A DNA stretch of 64,000 bases from Nitrospirillum pindoramense (GTDB taxonomy: Bacteria; Pseudomonadota; Alphaproteobacteria; Azospirillales; Azospirillaceae): NCBI RefSeq assembly GCF_007827955.1, contig NZ_VITR01000003.1:248001-312000 (forward strand), given 5' to 3'. Of this stretch, positions 37,159 to 47,604 are shown piece after piece. The position numbers and the translations under genes are program-made. The first letter of the stretch is position 1. Every line of letters starts with the position of its first letter. The notes under the pieces are model-generated. The model had not been told where the DNA came from. It was given only the letters and a program-made list of their open reading frames with translations, and made no database searches.

Positions 37159-37806
37159 TTGAAGGGGGCATGGAAGGCGGTCGCTGGGGCGGTGATGATC
37201 GTGGGGGCGCTGAACCACGGGGCGGCGGCGCAGGAGGCTACGCCACAGCCGCCACCCGTTCAATTGCCCGAGCCATCGCCGGAAGATGTTGCCGCCGCAA
37301 CGGAACTGGCCGCGGTCTTCGAGGATTTCTGCCTCAAGCGCTTTCCGGATGACGAGGCGGTCAAGGCGGGGGCACAGGACTTGACCGCCATGACGCCGGA
37401 TCAAGTGAAGGGCATCTTGAAGGATGACCCGGGCATGGGCTGGTACAAAAGGACCCCCCTGGCCCTGTACAAGATTACCTTGGAACTGCCGCCTTATCAT
37501 GCCTGCGCCGTTCGTCGCATGACCGCGAACGGCATCCCGACGGTCAAGCCCTATCTGGCGGCGGTTACGGCATTCGCCGCCGCGCAGGGGCGGCCCTTGC
37601 AAGGCGGGCAGGCCCAGAAGATGAACCTGCCCAGCGGGCCCACGGTCACCCTCTTTCCCCAAGCCATCGCGGACGCGACAGGGCAACGCGTCCAAACCCA
37701 GTTCATGGTGCTGCTGACCAACTACCACCATCAATACGGGGGGGAGGATTATGTCGGCGGCGTGGGACTGGAAGTCCGATACGTCCGGCAGGAAAAGCAG
37801 CCTTGA
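37159..37806 (+). CDS. Exported hypothetical protein
   Basis: 215 residues from a TTG start. TTG 37159 is preferred over an ATG at 37078 because AGGAGG lies eight bases upstream and translation from it gives a clean signal peptide (WKAVAGAVMIVGALNHGAAA). The mature part starts with a Pro/Glu-rich linker. Further on are EDFCLKRFPDDEAVKAGA near the N-terminal third and HACAVRRMT centrally; the two cysteines could pair. No named family recognised. It follows the esterase with no terminator between. Confidence 0.65.
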   Translation: MKGAWKAVAGAVMIVGALNHGAAAQEATPQPPPVQLPEPSPEDVAAATELAAVFEDFCLKRFPDDEAVKAGAQDLTAMTPDQVKGILKDDPGMGWYKRTPLALYKITLELPPYHACAVRRMTANGIPTVKPYLAAVTAFAAAQGRPLQGGQAQKMNLPSGPTVTLFPQAIADATGQRVQTQFMVLLTNYHHQYGGEDYVGGVGLEVRYVRQEKQP

Positions 37807-37861
37807 TTGAATGCGTCGCCCCGGTGTTGGGCGCCAGAGGGCTGGGCGCCAGAGGGCTGGG

Positions 37862-38371
37862 TTAGCCTTCCCCCGTTCCGTCCTGCACCGCGGCGGCCAA
37901 GCCCATGGCCAGCGCCCGCGCCACCGCCGCCAGGCGCACCGCGTCACGGTTGCCGGGAAAGACGTGCCGCTCCACCACCACGGGGTGGTCGCGGCGGGCG
38001 CAGCCCAGATAGACCAGGCCCACCGGCTTTTCCAGGCTGCCCCCGCCGGGCCCGGCGATGCCGGTCACCGACAGGGCGATGTCGGCGCGGGAGCGGGCCA
38101 GCAGCCCCTCCGCCATGGCGTGCGCCACCTCGCGGCTGACGGCCCCGTGCAGGGTGATCAGGCCGTCGGGCACGCCCAGCAGGTCGATCTTGGCCTGGTT
38201 GCTGTAGGTGACCACCCCCCGGTCGACCACGGCGGAGGAGCCAGCGACCGCCGTGAGGCTAGCGGAGATCAGGCCGCCGGTGCAGGACTCGGCCGTGGCC
38301 AGCCACAAGCCTTCTTTTTGGCAGGTGGCCAGCAGGCGTTCAGCCGCGTCCGTGATCTCCGCCGGGAACAT
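37862..38371 (-). CDS. cinA: CinA-family nicotinamide-nucleotide amidohydrolase
   Basis: A 169-residue stand-alone CinA C-terminal domain (PncC type), which deamidates NMN in pyridine nucleotide salvage. Family motifs: LATAESCTGGLISASLT with the catalytic Ser region, VVDRGVVTYSNQAKIDLLGV, AMAEGLLARSRADIALSVTGIAGPGGG and KPVGLVYLG. The start is ATG 38371, five bases after the ispDF stop, so it is coupled to ispDF. Confidence 0.95.
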   Translation of the reverse strand: MFPAEITDAAERLLATCQKEGLWLATAESCTGGLISASLTAVAGSSAVVDRGVVTYSNQAKIDLLGVPDGLITLHGAVSREVAHAMAEGLLARSRADIALSVTGIAGPGGGSLEKPVGLVYLGCARRDHPVVVERHVFPGNRDAVRLAAVARALAMGLAAAVQDGTGEG

Positions 38372-38376
38372 GGGCG

Positions 38377-39552
38377 TCAGGCTCCCGTGGCCGGCCAGGG
38401 GAGGCGAACCGTGCAGGTCGCCATGGCGGCGATGCCCTCGCGCCGGCCGGTGAAGCCCAGGCCCTCGGTGGTGGTGGCCTTCACCGACACGCGGTCGGGC
38501 GCGATCTCCAGCAACTCGGCCACGCGGGCCACCATGGCTTCGCGGTGCGGGCCCACCTTGGGCCGCTCGCAAATGACGGTGATGTCGCAATGGGCGATGA
38601 CGCCGCCCTTGGCCGTCACCAGGCTGGCGGCGTGCCGCAGGAACTTGCCGCTGTCGGCGCCGCGCCAGCGCTCATCCGTGGGCGGGAAGTGGCTGCCGAT
38701 GTCGCCGGCGCTGATGGCGCCCAGGATGGCGTCGGTCAGGGCGTGCAGGCCCACGTCGGCGTCGGAATGGCCTTCCAGCTTGTGGGTGTGCGGCACCTTC
38801 AGGCCGCAGAGGACGATGTGGTCGCCCTCCGTGAACTTGTGCACGTCATAGCCGTGGCCCACGCGGACGTCGCCCAACTGGTTCATGATGATCTTCTCCG
38901 CCCGCGCCAGATCCTCGGCGTGGGTCACTTTCAGGTTGTCGGGGTTGGTGGGCACGAGGCGGACCGGCAGGCCGGACTTCTCCGCAACCGCGGCGTCGTC
39001 GGTCAGTTCCTGCCCCGCCAGATCGCGGTGCGCCTTCAGGATGTCGGCGAAGCGGAAGCCCTGCGGCGTCAACGCCCGCCACAGCGCCGTGCGGTCCACC
39101 GTGGCGGCCACGGCGCCGTCCGTGTCGGCCCGCTTCAGCGTGTCGCTGACGCTGGCCGCCGCCAGGGCGGCCGGCACCTCCGCCAGGGCGCCGATGATGG
39201 CGGAGATGCTGGCGGCGTCGACCAGCGGACGGGCGGCGTCGTGGATCAGCACCAGATCATAGCCGCCCTCGGCCGCGGCGGCCTCAAGCCCGTTGCGCAC
39301 GCTGTCCTGGCGGGCGGCGCCCCCGGCGATGGGTGGGGGCAGGTCCAGGCCGTCCACCGCCGCCTCATACAGGTCGCGGTGGGCGGGGTTGATCACCACG
39401 CGCACCGCCGTCACCTCCGGATGGTTCTGGAAGGCGGCCACAGTGCGGGCCAGGACCGGGCGGCCGGCCAGGGACAAATACTGCTTGGGCATGTCCCCGC
39501 CGAAGCGGGAGCCACTGCCGGCGGCGACGATCAGGGCAAGGCAGGACGGCAT
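38377..39552 (-). CDS. ispDF: Bifunctional IspD/IspF isoprenoid enzyme
   Basis: 391 residues, a fusion typical of alphaproteobacteria. The IspD domain (1-230) makes CDP-methylerythritol: [40 protein letters not shown]. The IspF domain (235-391) makes the cyclic diphosphate: [39 protein letters not shown] and a closing [17 protein letters not shown]. Two non-consecutive steps of the MEP pathway are thus joined. ATG 39552 matches the IspD N-terminus. Confidence 0.97.
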   Translation of the reverse strand: MPSCLALIVAAGSGSRFGGDMPKQYLSLAGRPVLARTVAAFQNHPEVTAVRVVINPAHRDLYEAAVDGLDLPPPIAGGAARQDSVRNGLEAAAAEGGYDLVLIHDAARPLVDAASISAIIGALAEVPAALAAASVSDTLKRADTDGAVAATVDRTALWRALTPQGFRFADILKAHRDLAGQELTDDAAVAEKSGLPVRLVPTNPDNLKVTHAEDLARAEKIIMNQLGDVRVGHGYDVHKFTEGDHIVLCGLKVPHTHKLEGHSDADVGLHALTDAILGAISAGDIGSHFPPTDERWRGADSGKFLRHAASLVTAKGGVIAHCDITVICERPKVGPHREAMVARVAELLEIAPDRVSVKATTTEGLGFTGRREGIAAMATCTVRLPWPATGA

Positions 39553-39795
39553 GATGGGTCGAGACACCGGAAAACGATGAGATGAAAAGAAGCTCGGGAC
39601 CAGAGACGGCCCCTTTGCCCCGAGAGAGATATCGCGTGTTAGAAGGCCGCCGCCAGGGGTGTTTGGTCGCTGGCCCCCACGACCTGCCATACCATAGTCG
39701 CATCTGCCACCTTCGGCGGCATCGCTTCCCTTTGCCGGGGCCTCATGATAGCTTGAACGCCTAATTTTGAAGCAGTCACGGAAAGCGCCTAGGAA

Positions 39796-40896
39796 ATGGG
39801 CAGTAAGTTAGCGCCGATCCAGGTCGGTCCCATCACCATCGAGGATCCGGTGATCCTGGCGCCCATGTCGGGCGTCACCGACACGCCCTTCCGTCGCCTG
39901 GTGAAGCGCGCCGGCGCGGGCCTGGTCGTTTCCGAGATGATCGCCAGCCAGGCGATGATCCGCGCCACCCGCGAATCCGAGAAGAAGATCGACCCGGATG
40001 CGCAGGAGGGCGTGCTGTCCGTCCAGCTGGCGGGCTGCGAGCCCGAGGTGATGGCGGAGGCGGCCAAGCTGTGCGTGGACCGGGGCGCCTCCATCATCGA
40101 CATCAACTTCGGCTGCCCGGTGAAGAAGGTGGTGAACGGCTACGCCGGGTCCGCGCTGATGAAGGATGAGCCGCTGGCCGGCCGTATCCTGGACGCGGTG
40201 GTCAAGGCCGTGCCCGTGCCCGTGACCCTGAAGATGCGCAAGGGCTGGGATGAGCGGAACCTGAATGCGCCGCGCCTGGCCAAGATCGCGGAGGAGTGCG
40301 GCATCCGCCTGATCACCGTGCACGGCCGCACCCGCAACCAGATGTACAATGGCACCGCCGACTGGGCCTTCATCCGCCAGGTGAAGGATGCCGTGTCGCT
40401 GCCCGTCATCGCCAACGGCGACATCGTGGATTTCCCGGACGTCACCCGCTGCCTGGAAGAGAGCGGCGCCGACGGGGTCATGATCGGCCGCGGCACCTAC
40501 GGCCGCCCCTGGTTCATCAACCAGGTCATCCAGATGCTGCGCACCGGCGCGGCCCCGGCGGAGCCGACGCTGGTGGAACAGCGCGATCTGGTGCTGGAGC
40601 ATTACGACGCCATTCTGGAGCATTACGGCACCGAGGCCGGCCTGAAGATCGGGCGCAAGCACATCGCCTGGTATTCCAAGGGCCTGCCCGGCTCCGCCGA
40701 GTACCGCGCGAAGGTGAACACCATCGAGAAGGCGGACCTGGTTCAGGACTTCGTGCGCGGCTGGTACCAGGATCTGCTGGACCGGGGCATCGTCGGGCGC
40801 GATCTGTCCGGCCGGGGCCTGACGGCGGAGGCCGGCTGCGACGTCGAAGACGGTGGGGACGACGTTACCGCCGGCGACAAGAAGGCGGCCGCCTGA
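39796..40896 (+). CDS. dusB: tRNA-dihydrouridine synthase DusB (NifR3)
   Basis: A 366-residue FMN-dependent TIM-barrel enzyme reducing uridines in tRNA. Motifs: [32 protein letters not shown] with the catalytic cysteine, [21 protein letters not shown] and [13 protein letters not shown]. First gene of the nifR3-ntrB-ntrC operon known from Rhodobacter, Azospirillum and rhizobia. Its stop overlaps the ntrB start as TGATG, so translation is coupled. The last 50 residues are a poorly conserved acidic tail. Confidence 0.96.
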   Translation: MGSKLAPIQVGPITIEDPVILAPMSGVTDTPFRRLVKRAGAGLVVSEMIASQAMIRATRESEKKIDPDAQEGVLSVQLAGCEPEVMAEAAKLCVDRGASIIDINFGCPVKKVVNGYAGSALMKDEPLAGRILDAVVKAVPVPVTLKMRKGWDERNLNAPRLAKIAEECGIRLITVHGRTRNQMYNGTADWAFIRQVKDAVSLPVIANGDIVDFPDVTRCLEESGADGVMIGRGTYGRPWFINQVIQMLRTGAAPAEPTLVEQRDLVLEHYDAILEHYGTEAGLKIGRKHIAWYSKGLPGSAEYRAKVNTIEKADLVQDFVRGWYQDLLDRGIVGRDLSGRGLTAEAGCDVEDGGDDVTAGDKKAAA

Positions 40897-42020
40897 TGGG
40901 GCGGACGGCGGCCCTGCCGGCCCCGGCGAACGGCGTGGTCGATCCAACGGCCATCCTGTCCGCCCTGCCGGAACCCATCCTGGTCATCGACCGGCAGCGC
41001 CGTGTCCACTTCGCCAACCTGCAGGCGGAGGAGTTTTTCGACGCCAGCGCCACCTTGCTGGTGGGCAGCCTGCTCGACACCTTGATTCCGGGCGACAGCC
41101 CCGTCCATTCCTTGATAGACCAGGCGCGAATGACGGGCGGCAGCGTGTCGGACTACAGCATCATGCTGGAAACGCCGCGCATCGGCCTGCATTTCCTGAC
41201 GGCCAAGGCCGCCCCCCTGTCCGATCCGCCGGACCTGGTGGTGCTGTCGCTGCATGAGCGGTCCATCGCCCGCAAGATCGATAATCAGCTGACCCACCGG
41301 GGTGCCGCCCGCTCCGTCGTCGCCATGGCGGCCATGTTGGCGCATGAGGTGAAGAACCCGCTGTCCGGCATCCGCGGGGCCGCCCAGTTGCTGGAGGAGA
41401 ACGCCTCGGAAGGCGACCGCATGCTGACCCGCCTCATCTGTGACGAGGCTGACCGCATCGTGGCCCTGGTGGACCGCATGGAAGTGTTCACCGATGGCCG
41501 GCCGCTGGAAAAGACGGCGGTGAACATCCATGGCGTGCTGGAGCATGTGCGCCGCGTGGCGCAGAGCGGCTTCGGCCGCGCCATTCGCTTCATCGAGCGC
41601 TACGATCCGTCCCTGCCGCCGGTGCTGGGCAACCGCGACCAGCTGATCCAGGTCTTCCTGAACCTGGTCAAGAACGCGGCCGAGGCCTGCCCCGACAAGG
41701 GCGGGGAGATCGTCCTGTCCACCGCCTATCAGCATGGGGTGCGCCTGGCGGTGCCGGGATCGGACAGCCGGGTGCATCTGCCGCTGCTGATCAGCGTGCA
41801 GGACAATGGCGACGGCATTCCGGAAGACCTGCGGGCCAACCTGTTCGACCCCTTCGTCACCACGAAGATGAACGGGACCGGCCTGGGCCTGGCCTTGGTG
41901 GCCAAGATCATCGGCGACCATGGCGGGGTCATCGATTTCGACAGCGTGCCGCGTCGCACGATCTTCAAGGTTTCGCTGCCGGTCGCCCCTGGGCGGACGG
42001 CGTCAGAGGGGGGCGTTTAA
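40896..42020 (+). CDS. ntrB: Nitrogen regulation sensor kinase NtrB
   Basis: 374 residues, cytoplasmic. A PAS domain (about 20-125) precedes the HisKA dimerisation domain with phosphorylated His150 in [20 protein letters not shown]. The HATPase domain has N-box [13 protein letters not shown]1 [12 protein letters not shown] and G2 [12 protein letters not shown]. It phosphorylates NtrC under nitrogen limitation, restrained by PII. ATG 40896 overlaps the dusB stop. Confidence 0.97.
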   Translation: MGRTAALPAPANGVVDPTAILSALPEPILVIDRQRRVHFANLQAEEFFDASATLLVGSLLDTLIPGDSPVHSLIDQARMTGGSVSDYSIMLETPRIGLHFLTAKAAPLSDPPDLVVLSLHERSIARKIDNQLTHRGAARSVVAMAAMLAHEVKNPLSGIRGAAQLLEENASEGDRMLTRLICDEADRIVALVDRMEVFTDGRPLEKTAVNIHGVLEHVRRVAQSGFGRAIRFIERYDPSLPPVLGNRDQLIQVFLNLVKNAAEACPDKGGEIVLSTAYQHGVRLAVPGSDSRVHLPLLISVQDNGDGIPEDLRANLFDPFVTTKMNGTGLGLALVAKIIGDHGGVIDFDSVPRRTIFKVSLPVAPGRTASEGGV

Positions 42021-42023
42021 TCC

Positions 42024-43478
42024 ATGGGTCCATCCACCATCCTTGTCGCTGACGACGACAGGGCGATCCGCACCGTCCTGAACCAGGCCCTGCTGCGCCT
42101 GGGCCATGACGTGCGGGTCACCGGCAATGCCGCGACCTTGTGGCGCTGGGTCCAGGATGGGGAGGGCGATCTGGTCATCACCGACGTGGTGATGCCGGAT
42201 GAGAACGGCCTGGATCTGCTGCCGCGCATCAAGAAGCTGCGCCCCGAACTGCGCGTCATCGTCATGAGCGCGCAGAACACCCTGCTGACCGCCGTGAAGG
42301 CGGCGGAGCGGGGGGCCTTCGACTACCTGCCCAAGCCCTTCGACCTGAAGGACCTCATGGGCATGGTGGAGCGCGCGCTGTCCACGCCGCAGCCGGCCCC
42401 GCCGGCGGCGGCCGGCGCCGCGGCCGCGCAAGCCGAGGAGGAGGCGCTGCCCCTCATCGGCCGGTCGGCGGCGATGCAGGAAATCTACCGTGTCCTGGCC
42501 CGCCTGATGGGGACGGACCTGACGGTCATGATCACCGGCGAGTCGGGTACCGGCAAGGAACTGGTGGCCCGCGCCCTGCACGATTACGGCAAGCGGCGCA
42601 ACGGCCCCTTCCTGGCGGTCAACATGGCCGCCATCCCGCGTGAGCTGATCGAGTCCGAGCTGTTCGGTCACGAGAAGGGCGCCTTTACCGGCGCCACCGT
42701 GCGCTCCACCGGCCGGTTCGAGCAGGCGCAGGGCGGCACCCTGTTCCTGGATGAGATCGGCGACATGCCGCTGGACGCCCAGACCCGCCTCCTGCGCGTC
42801 CTGCAGGAGGGGGAGTACACCACCGTCGGCGGGCGTACGCCCATCAAGACCGACGTACGTATCGTCGCCGCCACCCACCGCGACCTGCGCACCTTGATCC
42901 GGCAGGGGCAGTTCCGTGAGGATCTGTTCTACCGCCTGAACGTGGTGCCCATCCGCCTGCCGCCGCTGCGTGAGCGGACCGAGGACATCCCGGCGCTGGC
43001 GCGCCACTTCTTCGGTCTGGTCCATCAGCAGGGCCTGCCGTTGAAGAGCATGGACAACGCGGCGCTGGAACGGCTGCGGCGCCACCGTTGGCCCGGCAAC
43101 GTGCGCGAGCTGGAGAACATGGTGCGGCGCCTTGCCGCGCTATACACCCAGGAAGTCATCAGCATCGACGTCATCGAGCAGGAGCTGGCCGATTTCGCCC
43201 CCGCCGCCGCCCCGGCGGAGGAGCCGCAGAACGAAGGCCTGGGGGCTGCGGTGGAGCGTCACCTGAAGGATTATTTCGCCGCCCATAAGGACGGCGTGCC
43301 GGCCGCCGGCCTGTATGACCGCGTGCTGCGCGAGGTGGAACGGCCGCTGTTGTCCCTGTCGCTGATCGCCACGCGGGGCAACCAGATCAAGGCCGCGCAC
43401 ATGCTGGGCCTGAACCGCAACACCCTGCGCAAGAAGATCAGGGATCTGGATATCCAGGTGGTCCGCGGCCTTAAGTAG
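42024..43478 (+). CDS. ntrC: Nitrogen regulation response regulator NtrC
   Basis: 484 residues. Receiver domain (phosphoacceptor Asp54 in [14 protein letters not shown]), sigma-54-interacting AAA+ domain with Walker A GESGTGKE and the loop [11 protein letters not shown] that contacts RpoN, Walker [12 protein letters not shown], and a Fis-type C-terminal helix-turn-helix ([18 protein letters not shown]). It activates nitrogen-scavenging genes from sigma-54 promoters, for which two candidates exist in this window. Three bases separate it from ntrB. Confidence 0.98.
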   Translation: MGPSTILVADDDRAIRTVLNQALLRLGHDVRVTGNAATLWRWVQDGEGDLVITDVVMPDENGLDLLPRIKKLRPELRVIVMSAQNTLLTAVKAAERGAFDYLPKPFDLKDLMGMVERALSTPQPAPPAAAGAAAAQAEEEALPLIGRSAAMQEIYRVLARLMGTDLTVMITGESGTGKELVARALHDYGKRRNGPFLAVNMAAIPRELIESELFGHEKGAFTGATVRSTGRFEQAQGGTLFLDEIGDMPLDAQTRLLRVLQEGEYTTVGGRTPIKTDVRIVAATHRDLRTLIRQGQFREDLFYRLNVVPIRLPPLRERTEDIPALARHFFGLVHQQGLPLKSMDNAALERLRRHRWPGNVRELENMVRRLAALYTQEVISIDVIEQELADFAPAAAPAEEPQNEGLGAAVERHLKDYFAAHKDGVPAAGLYDRVLREVERPLLSLSLIATRGNQIKAAHMLGLNRNTLRKKIRDLDIQVVRGLK

Positions 43479-43774
43479 CAGCGGCTCGTTCTACCAACGG
43501 GCGTAAGACGGACGGCTGGAAACGCGCGTTGCATTCTGGTAACAGAGGTGGGCGCCTGGGCCACAGCGGCATTTCCGGGCGGCACCCATCCGGTGGATGT
43601 TGGATCGGTGCCGTTTGGTGGCTTCGCCCGCCCACTTCCCATGTCGGGGGTGGCATCGCGCCCGTGTAATCCCCTTGGGGCCACCGACTTGGCAGCAACC
43701 GTGCTTCGTTTCGCCTTTCACGCGGTCTCATATCCAAAAGCCCCGGCTACGGCGCCGGCCCTGGTTCTCGCGCC
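43479..43774. other. ntrC-ntrY intergenic region
   Basis: About 296 bases without a gene. It separates the dusB-ntrBC unit from ntrYX and contains one sigma-54-type promoter candidate near its right end. No clear terminator for ntrC was recognised. Confidence 0.5.
43689..43706 (+). promoter_or_regulatory. Candidate sigma-54 promoter of ntrYX
   Basis: TTGGCAGCAACCGTGCTT keeps the GG-N10-GC spacing (GG 43691-43692, GC 43703-43704) and shares TTGGCA and GTGCTT with the stronger site at 9153. It deviates at the second C of TGGCAC. Transcription would start near 43716, about 60 bases before ntrY. Confidence 0.4.
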
Positions 43775-46105
43775 ATGACGGCCAACCCGCCGGCGCTGAT
43801 CACGCCGCCCCCCGGCCCGGAAGTTCCGCACGCCGCCAAGGCTGACGGCTGGTGGCGCCGTCTGTCCGTCAGGGCCACGCGCTTCGGGTTGGGCAACAAG
43901 CTGGCGGTGGCCTTGGCCTTCGCCGCCGTGCTGTCGGGTTTCGCCACCTACGCGGCGCTGACGCAGCAGCCGCCCTTCGGCAACAACGCCAACACCGTCA
44001 GCCTGCTGCTGACCCTGGACGGCGCCCTGCTGCTCATGCTGCTGGCGCTTATGGCCCGGCGCATCGTCGGCCTGTGGATCGAGCGGCGGCGCGGCCTCGC
44101 CGGATCCCGCCTGCATGTGCGGCTGGTGGCGGTGTTCAGCCTGCTGGCCGTGTTGCCGGCCATCGTCATGGCGGCCTTCTCCGCCTTTTTCTTCTATCTG
44201 GGTGTCCAGTCCTGGTTCAGCGACCGGGTGCGGACGGCGGTGAACGAAAGCCTGGTGGTGGCGCGCGCCTATCTGGACGAACACCAGATCGCCATCAGCA
44301 ACGACGCCCGCTGGGTGGCCAACGACCTGTTCCGCCTGGGCCCGCTGATCACCCTGGACCCGCTGTACCTCTACTCCTTCCTGCGCAACGAGTCGTTCCA
44401 GCGCTCCTTCACCGAGGCGGTGATCTTCGACGGGCAGGGACGGCAATACGGCAGCTACACCCTGGGCTCGGTCTTCCAGGCGGAGGCCTTCCCCAAGGAG
44501 CGCATGGAAAAGGCTCGCAAGGGCGATGTGGATGTGGAGTTCAACGAGGCCGACAAGCGCATCACCGCGCTGATCCGCCTCGATCCGGACTTCGACATCT
44601 TCCTGCTGCTGGGGCGGCCGGTGGAGGCCAAGGTCATGGAACACATGACCGCCGCCCAGACCGCCGTGCATGAATATACCGAGCTGGAGGGGCAGCGCTT
44701 CGGCCTTCAGACGAAGATGATGCTGATCTTCATCGTCGTCTCGCTGCTGCTGCTGCTGGTGGCCATCTGGGCCGGCCTGAACTTCGCCAACGCGCTGATC
44801 ACCCCCATCAGCGCGCTGATCATCGCGGCGGAGCGCATCCGCACCGGCGACCTGAACGCCCGCGTGCCCGAGACGCTCCCCGGACCGGAGGATGAGCTGA
44901 CCTCCCTCAGCCGCGCCTTCAACCGCATGACCAGCCAGTTGTCGTCCCAGCGCAGCGACCTGGTGGAAGCCAACCGCCAGCTGGACTTGCGCCGCCGCTT
45001 CACCGAGGCGGTGCTGGCGGGCGTGTCGGCCGGCGTCATCGGTCTGGATGAGCAGGGCTTCATCAACCTGCCCAACCAGTCCGCCGCCCAGTTGCTGGAC
45101 ATCCCCGACCTGCATGAGATGGTGGGCCGCGACATCCTGGCGGTGGTGCCGGAGCTGGAGGAGTTGATGTCCGCCATCCGCCGGCGCCCGTCGCGCCTGG
45201 TGGAGGCGCAGGTGCAGATCCGCCGAGGCAACACCCAGCGCACGCTGTTGGTGCGGGTGGCCGCCGACACCAGCGCCAACGGTATCCGCGGCTTTGTCAT
45301 CACCTTCGACGACGTGTCGGAACTGCTGTCGGCGCAGCGCAAGGCGGCCTGGGCGGACGTGGCCCGCCGCATCGCCCATGAAATCAAGAATCCGCTGACC
45401 CCCATCCAGCTGTCGGCGGAGCGCCTGCGGCGCAAGTACCTCAAGGAAATCCAGAGCGATCCGGAAACCTTCAAGGCGATGACGGACACCATCGTCCGCC
45501 ATGTCGACGATATCGGCCGCATGGTGGATGAGTTCTCCGCCTTCGCCCGCATGCCGACGCCGGTGATGAAGCCGCAGAACATCCAGGAGCTGTGCCGCCA
45601 GGCCGTGTTCCTGCAGGCGGCGGCCCAGACCGCCATCAAGTTCGAAAGCATCCTGCCGCCCCAGCGGATCGAGGTGGAATGCGACGGGCGGCAGATATCC
45701 CAGGCCCTGACCAACCTGCTGAAGAACGCGATGGAGGCTATCGAGGGCCGGATGGAGGAGGATGCCGTCATCGGCCGCGAGGGCCCGCCCGGCCACATCA
45801 CCCTGAAGGTGGAGGGCATGGACGACCATATCGTCCTGACCATTGCCGACAATGGCAAGGGATTGCCGCACGAGGGCCGCGACCGCCTGACCGAACCCTA
45901 CGTCACCACCCGGGCCAAGGGCACGGGGCTGGGTCTGGCCATCGTGAAGAAGATCCTGGAGGACCACGGCGGCACCCTGGGGCTGGATGACAACCCCGGG
46001 GGCGGCGCCCGCGTCACCCTCATGCTACCGCTCATTCAGGCGGCCGCCCCGCAAGACGCGGACGCGACCGCCAGCCCGGTCCCGGCTACCGGCACCAGTG
46101 CCTAA
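43775..46105 (+). CDS. ntrY: Sensor histidine kinase NtrY
   Basis: A 776-residue membrane kinase. Hydrophobic helices near residues 40-60, 73-92 and 110-140, then a periplasmic sensing region (YLDEHQIAISNDARWVANDL), another membrane helix (MMLIFIVVSLLLLLVAIWAGL, around 312-332), HAMP, PAS, HisKA with the phospho-His in RRIAHEIKNPLTPIQL, and HATPase (ALTNLLKNAMEAI, IADNGKGLP, GTGLGLAIV). NtrY partners NtrX in nitrogen metabolism and, in some relatives, redox or envelope control. Confidence 0.97.
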   Translation: MTANPPALITPPPGPEVPHAAKADGWWRRLSVRATRFGLGNKLAVALAFAAVLSGFATYAALTQQPPFGNNANTVSLLLTLDGALLLMLLALMARRIVGLWIERRRGLAGSRLHVRLVAVFSLLAVLPAIVMAAFSAFFFYLGVQSWFSDRVRTAVNESLVVARAYLDEHQIAISNDARWVANDLFRLGPLITLDPLYLYSFLRNESFQRSFTEAVIFDGQGRQYGSYTLGSVFQAEAFPKERMEKARKGDVDVEFNEADKRITALIRLDPDFDIFLLLGRPVEAKVMEHMTAAQTAVHEYTELEGQRFGLQTKMMLIFIVVSLLLLLVAIWAGLNFANALITPISALIIAAERIRTGDLNARVPETLPGPEDELTSLSRAFNRMTSQLSSQRSDLVEANRQLDLRRRFTEAVLAGVSAGVIGLDEQGFINLPNQSAAQLLDIPDLHEMVGRDILAVVPELEELMSAIRRRPSRLVEAQVQIRRGNTQRTLLVRVAADTSANGIRGFVITFDDVSELLSAQRKAAWADVARRIAHEIKNPLTPIQLSAERLRRKYLKEIQSDPETFKAMTDTIVRHVDDIGRMVDEFSAFARMPTPVMKPQNIQELCRQAVFLQAAAQTAIKFESILPPQRIEVECDGRQISQALTNLLKNAMEAIEGRMEEDAVIGREGPPGHITLKVEGMDDHIVLTIADNGKGLPHEGRDRLTEPYVTTRAKGTGLGLAIVKKILEDHGGTLGLDDNPGGGARVTLMLPLIQAAAPQDADATASPVPATGTSA

Positions 46106-46135
46106 AAAGGCGTTTGACTCCAAAGGCGTTGACCC

Positions 46136-47539
46136 ATGGCGCATGATATTCTGATCGTCGATGACGAGGCTGACATCCGGATGCTGATCGCTGGCATCCT
46201 GGAGGATGAGGGCATGAAGACCCGGGAGGCGGCGGACGCCGACCAGGCCCTGGCCGCCGTCGCCGCCCGCCGCCCCAGCCTGATCATCCTGGACATCTGG
46301 TTGCAGGGCAGCCGCCTGGACGGCCTGCAGATCCTGGATGAGATGAAGCGGGACCACCCTGACGTGCCGGTGGTGATGATCAGCGGCCACGGCACCATCG
46401 AAACGGCGGTGGCGGCCCTGAAGAAGGGTGCCTACGACTTCATCGAAAAGCCGTTCAAGTCCGACCGCCTGCTGCTGCTGGTGGAGCGCGCCATCGAGGC
46501 GGCCCGCCTGCGGCGCGAGAACCGGGAACTGCGTCTGCGCGCCGGTGGCGAGGTGGAACTGATCGGCCGGTCGCTGCTGATCAACCAGTTGCGCCAGTCG
46601 CTGGACAAGGTGGCGCCCACCGGCAGCCGCGTCCTGGTCAGCGGCCCGCCGGGCAGCGGCAAGGAGATCGTGGCCCGCATCATCCACGAACACTCCCGTC
46701 GGGCCGATGGCCCCTTCGTGGCGCTGAACTGTGCCACCATGCGGCCCGACCGGCTGGAGGTGGAGCTGTTCGGGACGGAGCATGCCATCGACGGCGCCGG
46801 CCGCAAGGTCGGCACCTTCGAGCAGGCGCACGGCGGCACCCTGTTCCTGGACGAGGTGGCGGACATGCCGCTGGAAACCCAGGGCAAGATCGTGCGCGTG
46901 CTCCAGGAACAGACGTTCGAGCGTGTGGGCGGCAGTACCCGGGTGGAGGTGGATGTCCGCGTCATCGCCAGCACCAACCGCGACCTGGCGGCGGAAATCG
47001 AGGCCGGGCAGTTCCGCCAGGACCTGTATTACCGCCTGGCGGTGGTGCCGCTGAAGGTGCCGGCCCTGCGCGAGCGGCGGGAGGACATCCCGCTGCTGGC
47101 GCGCTATTTCCTGCAGCGCTCCGCCACCGCGTCGGGCTTGCCACAGCGCATCCTGGGTGAGGACGCCATGGCGGCGTTGCAGGCCTATGAATGGCCGGGC
47201 AACGTGCGCCAGCTGCGCAACGTCATGGATTGGCTGCTGATCATGGTGCCGGGCGACCCGGATGAGCCCATCCGCGCCGACATGCTGCCGCCGGAAATCG
47301 GTTCCATCACGCCGACGGTGCTGCGCTGGGAAAAGGGCGGGGAGATCATGTCCCTGCCGCTGCGCGACGCCCGCGAGGTGTTCGAGCGTGAATACCTGCT
47401 GGCCCAGGTCACCCGCTTCGGCGGCAACATCTCCCGTACCGCCTCCTTCGTGGGGATGGAACGGTCGGCCCTGCACCGCAAGCTGAAGTCGCTGGGGGTT
47501 CATGGCAATGACCGGGGTGATGGAAAGGGTGAGGAATAA
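46136..47539 (+). CDS. ntrX: Response regulator NtrX
   Basis: 467 residues. Receiver domain with Asp53 (IILDIWLQGSRLDG), AAA+ domain with Walker A SGPPGSGKE and Walker [18 protein letters not shown], and a Fis-like HTH at the end (ISRTASFVGMERSALHRKL). The GAFTGA loop needed to contact sigma-54 is missing: the segment reads ELFGTEHAIDGAGRKVG. This is a known NtrX trait and implies regulation without RpoN contact. Thirty bases downstream of ntrY. Confidence 0.97.
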   Translation: MAHDILIVDDEADIRMLIAGILEDEGMKTREAADADQALAAVAARRPSLIILDIWLQGSRLDGLQILDEMKRDHPDVPVVMISGHGTIETAVAALKKGAYDFIEKPFKSDRLLLLVERAIEAARLRRENRELRLRAGGEVELIGRSLLINQLRQSLDKVAPTGSRVLVSGPPGSGKEIVARIIHEHSRRADGPFVALNCATMRPDRLEVELFGTEHAIDGAGRKVGTFEQAHGGTLFLDEVADMPLETQGKIVRVLQEQTFERVGGSTRVEVDVRVIASTNRDLAAEIEAGQFRQDLYYRLAVVPLKVPALRERREDIPLLARYFLQRSATASGLPQRILGEDAMAALQAYEWPGNVRQLRNVMDWLLIMVPGDPDEPIRADMLPPEIGSITPTVLRWEKGGEIMSLPLRDAREVFEREYLLAQVTRFGGNISRTASFVGMERSALHRKLKSLGVHGNDRGDGKGEE

Positions 47540-47604
47540 CGCGCAATTGACTGACGTAGTGTCAGTTTTTGCCTGCGCTTAAGATTTTAGATGAGGTTCA
47601 TCCC

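Noticed and set aside
43718-45967. 749-codon minus-strand frame opposite ntrY
   Set aside because: Composition of an antisense GC-rich shadow and no recognisable domain.
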